DNA from: Pseudomonadota bacterium
GTDB lineage: Bacteria; Myxococcota_A; UBA9160; JADFDR01
DNA length: 42,193 nucleotides
Direction of reading: 5' to 3'
NCBI GenBank assembly: GCA_003353845.1
Contig: PIVT01000032.1
Location: 1-42,193, forward strand
Positions 36,634 to 42,193 of this stretch are shown here, in pieces. How positions within the stretch are numbered: position 1 is the stretch's first letter; the number at the start of each line of letters is the position of its first letter. A model generated the notes under the pieces. The model worked only from the letters and a program-made list of their open reading frames with translations, did not search any database and was not told where the DNA came from. A program made the translations under genes and the position numbers.

Positions 36634-37662
36634 CTATTGATCGCGGACCACGGAGTATTCGGCCAGGGCGAGCATGGAGTCTTTGGCATCTCCATCCGGA
36701 AAGGAGGCAATGGCTTCCATGGCCTTGGCGATATGTTGCCTGGCGCGTTTGTCTGTGTCCTTTACGCCGTGGTGGCGCTCCACCAATTCAATAATCGGTG
36801 CAAAATCTTCCACATCGCGCAGTGTCGCCGTGCCCCCCTCTTCATCCGCCGAGTTTTTAAGGGTTTTGAGTAGGGCCTGGATTTCTTCGCATTCGCTGTT
36901 GGAGCAGCGCTTCAAGGTGAGCAGCAAGGGCAAGGTCACTTTCCCTTCGCGCAAATCGGCAAAAGGGGGTTTGCCTAATTCGTCTTCGCTTGAGGTGTAG
37001 TCGATGACGTCATCGCGCAATTGAAAGGCCACGCCCAGTTCGCGACCAAACTGAGCCAGCAGCTTTCGCTCCGCCAGGTTCACGCCACCTACAATGGCGC
37101 CAATTTCACAGGCGGCGGAAAGAAGTCGTGCACTCTTGCCGTCGATGACTTTGAAGTAATGAGACTCCGCCACGTCGGGATCGAAACTTCGCTCCAGTTG
37201 GAACAACTCCCCCTCGGCCATGCTGGCGATGGTTTGGGTAAACACATCCAAGACGTCAAAATCGCGGTCCGCACTAATCATGTTCGAGCAATGCGCGTAA
37301 AAGAAATCTCCGACGAGGATGGCGCGTCGATTCCCCCAAATGGTGTTGGCCGAGGGCTGACCCCGGCGCAGTTTGCCCAGGTCCACCACGTCGTCGTGCA
37401 AGAGGGTTGCCGTGTGGAGGAGTTCCAAGGCGGCGCCCAATTGCACGCTGCGCGGTCCTTTATAACCACAAAGCTCACCCGCCAATAACACCAATGCCGG
37501 GCGCATGCGCTTGCCACCGGCGGCCAGCACGTGTTCGCCCAAAGCCTGCAAGAGGGGGCTGTCCGAAGCCACTTCCGTGCGCATGGCACTCTCTACGAGT
37601 TCCATCTGCTGGGAAATGCGGTCTAATCCTCTCAGGAATCTGTCTTTCACGCTCTCGGTCAT
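36634..37662 (-). CDS. ispB: Long-chain polyprenyl diphosphate synthase
   Basis: 342 aa from ATG 37662. trans-Isoprenyl diphosphate synthase making the side chain of a quinone (chain length unknown). First aspartate-rich motif LLHDDVVDLGKLRRG and second QLRDDVIDY are present, with GGKRMRPALVLL and GNRRAILVGDFFYA. The ATG has no ribosome-binding site and lies eight bases after a TAGGTT -10 element, so it may be translated from a leaderless mRNA; alternative upstream in-frame starts (GTG 37683, TTG 37692) fall within or upstream of that promoter. Confidence 0.93.
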   Translation of the reverse strand: MTESVKDRFLRGLDRISQQMELVESAMRTEVASDSPLLQALGEHVLAAGGKRMRPALVLLAGELCGYKGPRSVQLGAALELLHTATLLHDDVVDLGKLRRGQPSANTIWGNRRAILVGDFFYAHCSNMISADRDFDVLDVFTQTIASMAEGELFQLERSFDPDVAESHYFKVIDGKSARLLSAACEIGAIVGGVNLAERKLLAQFGRELGVAFQLRDDVIDYTSSEDELGKPPFADLREGKVTLPLLLTLKRCSNSECEEIQALLKTLKNSADEEGGTATLRDVEDFAPIIELVERHHGVKDTDKRARQHIAKAMEAIASFPDGDAKDSMLALAEYSVVRDQ

Positions 37663-37670
37663 GACCGCGT

Positions 37671-37699
37671 AACCTACCCTCACAGGGGACAACTGTCAA
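37671..37699 (-). promoter_or_regulatory. Sigma-70 promoter of the polyprenyl synthase gene
   Basis: Minus strand TTGACA (37694-37699), 17-base spacer, TAGGTT (37671-37676). Perfect -35. The predicted start near 37664 coincides almost exactly with the ATG at 37662. Confidence 0.6.
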
Positions 37700-37780
37700 A
37701 GCTTGTTTTTCAAATAAACGCAATAAAACCAATAGGTTAACTTGTGGTTACGCCAAGAATGAAGCCGGGCGTTCACCTTT

Positions 37781-39178
37781 TCAGATCTCTTCACTACCGC
37801 CCGGGGGCTCGGGCACAGAAACTTGACGCAACCAGCGCACTGCATCCTTTACATTGGCTATGGGAATGGCCTCCACGCCTTTGCAACGAGGTGCCTTGGC
37901 TCCCGCTGGAACCAACACCCGTGTAAATCCAAGCCTCCCGGCCTCACGCAAACGAACGTCCAGGCGGCCTACGCTGCGCACTTCGCCACCCAATCCCACC
38001 TCGCCGCAAATGGCCACGTCTGGTGGAAGTGCGCGGTCCAGCAAACTCGAAGCCAAGGCCATGCTGGCGGCCAGATCAGCCGCCGTCTCTGACACGCGCA
38101 CGCCACCGGTGACATTGACGTACACATCACGGGACATGAAGCTGGCTCCCGTGCGGCGTTCCAATACAGCCAACAAAAGCGCGACGCGGCCCCCATCGAC
38201 ACCCAGGCAGGTTCGACGACCCGGCCCGGCCCCATTGGGCGCGACCAAGGCTTGGATTTCGATCATCATGGGCCGCGAGCCCTCTAATAAGGGCACAATG
38301 CAGGAGCCGGGCACCGTGGTCTTGCGCTCGGCCAGGAACAATTCGCTGGGATTGGCGACTTCCTCCAAGCCTTTGGCACCCATGGAAAACACGCCGACTT
38401 CCTGTGTGCTGCCAAAACGATTTTTGGAGGCGCGCAAGATACGGAAGGCGTGATCACGATCGCCTTCAAAGGTCAGCACGACATCCACCAGGTGTTCCAA
38501 GACGCGCGGACCCGCCAAGGTGCCTTCCTTGGTCACATGCCCCACCAAGACCAAGACCGTGCCCAAGGCTTTGGCTTTGCTGGAAAGCAAAGCGGCACTT
38601 TCTCGCACCTGAGCCACTGATCCCGGTGCCGAATCAATTAAGTCCGTTCGCATGGTCTGAATGGAATCAATGAGCACCACTTTGGGCGAAGTCGCGTCCC
38701 AATGAGCCATCACGGCCTCAACGGAAGTTTCGGCCAGCACCAACACATCGGGAGAAATGCCAGCCAGGCGCTCCGCGCGCAGGCGCAATTGCTCAGGGGA
38801 CTCCTCACCCGTCACATAAAGCACCGAACCAGCGCTGCGCTGAACATGCCCGGCAAACTGCAAAGACAAGGTCGACTTACCAACGCCTGGCTCACCGCCC
38901 AAGAGCACGACACCGCCTGAAACCAAGCCACCACCTAAAACGCGATCAAGTTCGCTTATCCCTGTGGCCATGCGTTCGCTGGCATCGGAACCAATTTTAC
39001 TCAATGCGGTAGGGGCGTTAGAGGAGTCGACGGCCTTGGCGCCTTTTCGAACGCCCGAGTCGCTGGCCACTTCTTCCACCAAGCTGGACCAAGCTTCGCA
39101 GGACGGGCAACGACCTAGCCAGCGTGGGTGCTGAGCACCACACTGTGTGCACATGTAAATTGAGCGCGCTTTCGCCAT
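37781..39178 (-). CDS. radA: DNA repair protein RadA
   Basis: Branch-migration helicase that aids RecA. 465 aa. Zinc finger C10-C13...C24-C27 (CTQC...CPSC), Walker A GGEPGVGKST near residue 93, the RadA motif KNRFGSTQEVGVF, and a Lon-protease-like C-terminal domain (SETAADLAASMALASSLLD) without a catalytic Ser. Follows the classical architecture. Faces bioB on the other strand. Confidence 0.97.
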   Translation of the reverse strand: MAKARSIYMCTQCGAQHPRWLGRCPSCEAWSSLVEEVASDSGVRKGAKAVDSSNAPTALSKIGSDASERMATGISELDRVLGGGLVSGGVVLLGGEPGVGKSTLSLQFAGHVQRSAGSVLYVTGEESPEQLRLRAERLAGISPDVLVLAETSVEAVMAHWDATSPKVVLIDSIQTMRTDLIDSAPGSVAQVRESAALLSSKAKALGTVLVLVGHVTKEGTLAGPRVLEHLVDVVLTFEGDRDHAFRILRASKNRFGSTQEVGVFSMGAKGLEEVANPSELFLAERKTTVPGSCIVPLLEGSRPMMIEIQALVAPNGAGPGRRTCLGVDGGRVALLLAVLERRTGASFMSRDVYVNVTGGVRVSETAADLAASMALASSLLDRALPPDVAICGEVGLGGEVRSVGRLDVRLREAGRLGFTRVLVPAGAKAPRCKGVEAIPIANVKDAVRWLRQVSVPEPPGGSEEI

Positions 39179-39221
39179 CTGGCCACTCTAGCCTGTAGGC
39201 GAGTCGGTGCCGAGTCCAATC

Positions 39222-39253
39222 CTGTTACCCTTATGTTTTAGATTGGTTGACAG
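39222..39253. promoter_or_regulatory. BirA-like biotin operator
   Basis: CTGTTACCC and GGTTGACAG form an inverted repeat (7 of 9 positions) with a 14-base spacer, the architecture of the BirA box TTGTAAACC-N14-16-GGTTTACAA. It overlaps the -35 element of the bio promoter, as biotin operators do. Confidence 0.6.
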
Positions 39254-39275
39254 GAAAAGTTCCCGGCCCTAGCCT
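39247..39275 (+). promoter_or_regulatory. Sigma-70 promoter of the bio operon
   Basis: TTGACA (39247-39252), 17-base spacer, TAGCCT (39270-39275), ending 35 bases before the bioB ATG. Perfect -35, modest -10. Its -35 lies in the right half of the putative BirA operator. Confidence 0.6.
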
Positions 39276-39310
39276 CGCCTTGGGTAATCTAAAAACCTTC
39301 GGAGATTCAT

Positions 39311-40405
39311 ATGCTTGAGAAGTACACCGCCCTGGCGCAGTCCGCGCTGAATGATGAATTGCTTTCCGAACAGGACGCTCTCTGGATCCTCGACAGCCCG
39401 GAAGTGGAGCTGCTGCCGCTCCTGCAGGCGGCCTATGAACCCCGGCGAAAGTACTTCGGCAACAAGGTGGGTATTCAGATTTTGAACAACGTCCAAAGCG
39501 GACTCTGCGCTGAGGACTGTGGCTACTGTACCCAGCGCAAGGATTCCAAGGTGCCCATCGAGGATTATCCCATGAAATCCGATGAGGCGATCCTGCGCGA
39601 GGCCGATCGCGCCGCCAGGGCGGGGGCCAGCCGCTACTGCATGGTGTTGTCGGGACGCAGCCCGGGGATCGAACGCACCCGAAAATTGGCGGGCCTGATT
39701 CGACGTATTAAAGAAGAAACCCCCATTGAGGTTTGCCTCTCGGCGGGCTTCATGGATGATGCGCGTGCCGCCCTGCTCGCCGAGGCCGGCCTCGATCGCC
39801 TCAACCACAACCTCAATACCAGTGAATCGCGCTACTCCGAGATTTGCACCACCCACACCTATGCCGAACGCATCGCCACCATTGAAGCCGGCAAGCGCCA
39901 TGGATTGCAATCCTGCAGCGGGCTCATCGTGGGCATGGGAGAGCAAAGCAAGGACATTGTCGAAATCGCCTACAAGCTGCGCGAACTCGAGGTGCCTTCC
40001 ATCCCCGCTAATTTTCTGATTCCCGTAGAGGGAAACCGCATCGTCTCCGATGGCAGCCTGACACCCCAACGCTGCCTGCGCGTCTTGGCCCTATTGCGGC
40101 TGATCAATCCGCGCGCTGAGATCCGCGCGGCCGCGGGACGGGAGGGGCACTTGCGAGGACTGGAGTCCCTGGCCCTGTGGCCTGCCAACTCCATTTTCGT
40201 CGAAGGTTATTTAACCACCCAGGGCGAGGGCGTCGAAGCCACCTACGCAAAAATTCGCGAAGCCGGTTTTGAAATCCAAGGCAATCCGCTCTCAGCAGCG
40301 CAGTCCAAATCCGAGTTGGCTGCTCCCGAGCGTTATCAATTGCCCAACCTCCAGGGCGATTCCATCCTGAAACCCACACTCCGAAAACAAGAGTTGCCTT
40401 CATGA
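39311..40405 (+). CDS. bioB: Biotin synthase
   Basis: Radical-SAM enzyme inserting sulfur into dethiobiotin. 364 aa, ATG with GGAG six bases upstream. The radical-SAM cluster motif CAEDCGYC (CxxxCxxC) follows VGIQILNNVQSGL; SAGFMDD, LDRLNHNLNTSE, CSGLIVGMGE and PANFLIPVEGN are typical. Slightly longer than E. coli BioB, with a C-terminal extension. First gene of bioBFD; the bioF start follows seven bases after its stop. Confidence 0.97.
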   Translation: MLEKYTALAQSALNDELLSEQDALWILDSPEVELLPLLQAAYEPRRKYFGNKVGIQILNNVQSGLCAEDCGYCTQRKDSKVPIEDYPMKSDEAILREADRAARAGASRYCMVLSGRSPGIERTRKLAGLIRRIKEETPIEVCLSAGFMDDARAALLAEAGLDRLNHNLNTSESRYSEICTTHTYAERIATIEAGKRHGLQSCSGLIVGMGEQSKDIVEIAYKLRELEVPSIPANFLIPVEGNRIVSDGSLTPQRCLRVLALLRLINPRAEIRAAAGREGHLRGLESLALWPANSIFVEGYLTTQGEGVEATYAKIREAGFEIQGNPLSAAQSKSELAAPERYQLPNLQGDSILKPTLRKQELPS

Positions 40406-40412
40406 GGTTGCG

Positions 40413-41618
40413 GTGACTCTCGATGCCTTTGCGCAGGATGAGCTGGATGTCATTCGCCAGCAGGGCACTTATCGCAGCTTGCGCGTCCTGCAAAACAGTT
40501 CCGGTCCACAAATTCAGCTGGATGAGCAGCGCGCTCATTTATTCGCCAGCAGCAATTACCTCGATCTCGCACAGCACCCCGAAGTGGTGGAAGCCGCCGT
40601 GCGCGCCGCGCGTGATTGGGGTTGTGCCTCGGGTGGCTCGCGCTTAATCAACGGCAATCTGTCCATTCACGAAGCGCTGGAAGAAGAACTGGCGCAGTTC
40701 ATTGGATGCGAGACGGCGCTGGTGTTTGGCAATGGTTACATGGCCAACGCGGGGCTGATTCCCGCCCTGATGAGTGAAAAAGATCTGATTTTTTCCGACG
40801 CATTGAGTCATGCCTCGATAATCGACGGCTGCAAACTCTCCAAAGCACAAGTTCGAATCTTTCCGCATGGTGAGATCGCGGCCTTGGAACAAGGGCTCAA
40901 GCAAGCGCAGGGCAAGGCTCGAAGGATGCTCATCGCCGTCGACGGCGTGTACAGCATGGATGGCGATTATGCCCCACTACGTGATATTCATGCCTTGAGC
41001 CGGGCCTACGGCGCTATGCTTTTTGTCGACGATACCCACGGCATCGGCAGCCTGGGACCCGACGGGCGTGGCTGCCCTGCCCTGCACGAGATTGCACCTG
41101 AGGAGATCGACATTTACCTGGGAAGCTTGGCCAAGTCGCTGGGGTCGTACGGTGCCTTCGTGGGCGGCAGTCGCGCGCTGCGCGATTTGCTGATCAACAC
41201 CTGCCGCAGTTTTATTTTTTCCTGTGCACTGCCACCGCCACAGGTAGAAGCCGCTCGCGCCGCGTTGCGCATTCTGCAACGCGAGCCCTGGCGGCGCGAG
41301 CGCTTGCAAGCCAACGCAGCGGAGCTTCGCACAAGCCTGCATGGCGTGGGTATCCCTACTCATCCCAGTTGTACACAGATCGTTCCCGTCACCATCGGTT
41401 CCAATGAAGACACCATGTCCGTCTGCCAGGAGTTGTTGGCGCGTGGCTATTTTGCCCAGGGCATACGCTTCCCATCCGTACCGCAAGGCACGGCGAGACT
41501 GCGCCTCACTGTGATGGCAACCCATGAAAAGGAACAGATTCACGGGCTGGCCCAAACGCTGCGCGAAGTGCTTGACGAGCGAGGCCTCTCCATCCTCCTT
41601 CCGCGAGAACTCCCATGA
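40413..41618 (+). CDS. bioF: 8-amino-7-oxononanoate synthase
   Basis: PLP enzyme condensing pimeloyl thioester with alanine. 401 aa from GTG. FASSNYLDLAQHPEV, GCASGGSRLINGNLSIHEALEEELA, DALSHASIIDGCKLS, VDDTHGIGSLGPDG and YLGSLAKSLGSYGAFVGG with the PLP lysine are present. The core reads SLAKSLGS where many relatives have TLGKALGS. Overlaps bioD by four bases. Confidence 0.95.
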   Translation: MTLDAFAQDELDVIRQQGTYRSLRVLQNSSGPQIQLDEQRAHLFASSNYLDLAQHPEVVEAAVRAARDWGCASGGSRLINGNLSIHEALEEELAQFIGCETALVFGNGYMANAGLIPALMSEKDLIFSDALSHASIIDGCKLSKAQVRIFPHGEIAALEQGLKQAQGKARRMLIAVDGVYSMDGDYAPLRDIHALSRAYGAMLFVDDTHGIGSLGPDGRGCPALHEIAPEEIDIYLGSLAKSLGSYGAFVGGSRALRDLLINTCRSFIFSCALPPPQVEAARAALRILQREPWRRERLQANAAELRTSLHGVGIPTHPSCTQIVPVTIGSNEDTMSVCQELLARGYFAQGIRFPSVPQGTARLRLTVMATHEKEQIHGLAQTLREVLDERGLSILLPRELP

Positions 41619-42193
41619 ACCCTGCCGGCATTTTCGTTACAGGCACGGACACCGGCGTGGGCAAGACCTTCGTCAGTTGCTTGATCCTTGAATTGTCCCG
41701 TGCTCGCGGAATCTCTTGGGGCGTTATGAAGCCCGTGGAAACCGGAGTGGGTGATCAAGATCCTCAGGATGCTCAACGCCTGCGCTCGGCAGCACTCAGT
41801 CGAGATTCCTTGGAAGACATCTGCCCGCAACAATTTTCATTGCCAGCCGCACCCAACGTGGCTGCCGCCGCAGAGCAGACCTGTGTTCAAATGGAAGCCA
41901 TTGATCGCGCATGGAAGCGTTTAAAAGAACAGCACTCCTTGCTCTTGGTGGAGGGTGCCGGAGGCTTGCGCGTCCCGCTGGATGAGAACCTGGACATGGG
42001 AGATCTGGCCCAGCGCTTTGGATTGCCCCTGCTCCTGGTGGTCCGCGGGCGGCTGGGAACCCTGAACCACACGCGCCTGAGTTTAGACTGTGCACGGCAA
42101 CGGCAAATTCCCGTGCTTGGGGTGGTCATCAGCCATGCAGACAGCCCGCCATCGGCAGCTGATGAGGCCAACCTCGCTTGTCTGCGGGAGGAA
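41615..42193 (+). CDS. bioD: Dethiobiotin synthetase (3' end beyond window)
   Basis: 193 codons visible, still open at the right edge. Forms the ureido ring from DAPA, CO2 and ATP. IFVTGTDTGVGKTFVSCLI contains the P-loop; MKPVETGV follows, and LLLVEGAGGLRVPLDE is the second family signature. Starts inside the end of bioF (ATGA), so the operon is bioB-bioF-bioD. Confidence 0.93.
   Translation, partial: MNPAGIFVTGTDTGVGKTFVSCLILELSRARGISWGVMKPVETGVGDQDPQDAQRLRSAALSRDSLEDICPQQFSLPAAPNVAAAAEQTCVQMEAIDRAWKRLKEQHSLLLVEGAGGLRVPLDENLDMGDLAQRFGLPLLLVVRGRLGTLNHTRLSLDCARQRQIPVLGVVISHADSPPSAADEANLACLREE

Noticed and set aside
39269-40069. 266-codon minus-strand open frame opposite bioB
   Set aside because: Antisense shadow of bioB, with no recognisable domain.

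Overview
This is a gene-dense bacterial chromosomal window of moderately high GC. It has short intergenic gaps and many 1-10 bp stop/start overlaps. No phage, insertion sequence, CRISPR array or rRNA was recognised. The gene set suggests a diderm, menaquinone-using bacterium related to the old Deltaproteobacteria (Myxococcota, Bdellovibrionota or Desulfobacterota-like). The clues are a Wolinella-type dihaem FrdCAB, an argH-lipoprotein-lysA-dapF-dapA-dapB operon, sigma-54 control with NtrC-type activators, a two-domain ThyX, a PBP1B-like enzyme, and lipoprotein genes alongside lspA. The lineage is an inference from gene content only.

Layout. 1-1349 (minus): most of a two-domain flavin-dependent thymidylate synthase, cut by the window edge. 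1714-5890 (plus): a signalling block made of a composite receiver-like/AAA+/histidine-kinase-like protein, an NtrC-family response regulator, and a PilZ protein behind a near-consensus sigma-54 promoter and helically phased repeats. 5949-7140: TatA/B and TatC. 7476-11895: fumarate reductase/succinate dehydrogenase FrdC-FrdA-FrdB, a ketosteroid-isomerase-like protein and a small membrane protein. 11904-14471 (minus): a chemoreceptor with a sigma-28-like -10 element. 14759-21292 (minus): malic enzyme, an IclR regulator, a small transaldolase, LspA, a TPR lipoprotein and PBP1B.

21474-26980 (plus): ArgH, a 58-residue LptM/YifL-like lipoprotein, LysA, DapF, DapA and DapB, a nearly continuous arginine/lysine/diaminopimelate operon. 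27040-28833 (minus): PII and an ammonium transporter. 29192-29524 (plus): a small Fis-type HTH protein behind a sigma-54-like promoter. 29528-32290 (minus): three overlapping genes for a nucleotidyltransferase, YgfZ and a DUF2064-type glycosyltransferase-like protein. 32426-33217 (plus): a UbiA-like membrane protein. 33242-35958 (minus): enolase, an exported protein, an XRE regulator and tRNA-Ala(CGC) with a strong terminator. 36156-39178 (minus): RadA, a polyprenyl diphosphate synthase and a ComEA-like HhH protein. 39311-42193 (plus): bioB-bioF-bioD (bioD truncated by the edge) behind a BirA-like operator.

The two observations most worth following are (i) the 1714-5890 signalling locus, with a composite pseudo-enhancer/pseudo-kinase protein that lacks the sigma-54 contact loop, and (ii) the recurrence of short tandem duplications at or across stop codons (lspA, the TPR lipoprotein gene, dapB, amtB, and just downstream of frdC and the response regulator).
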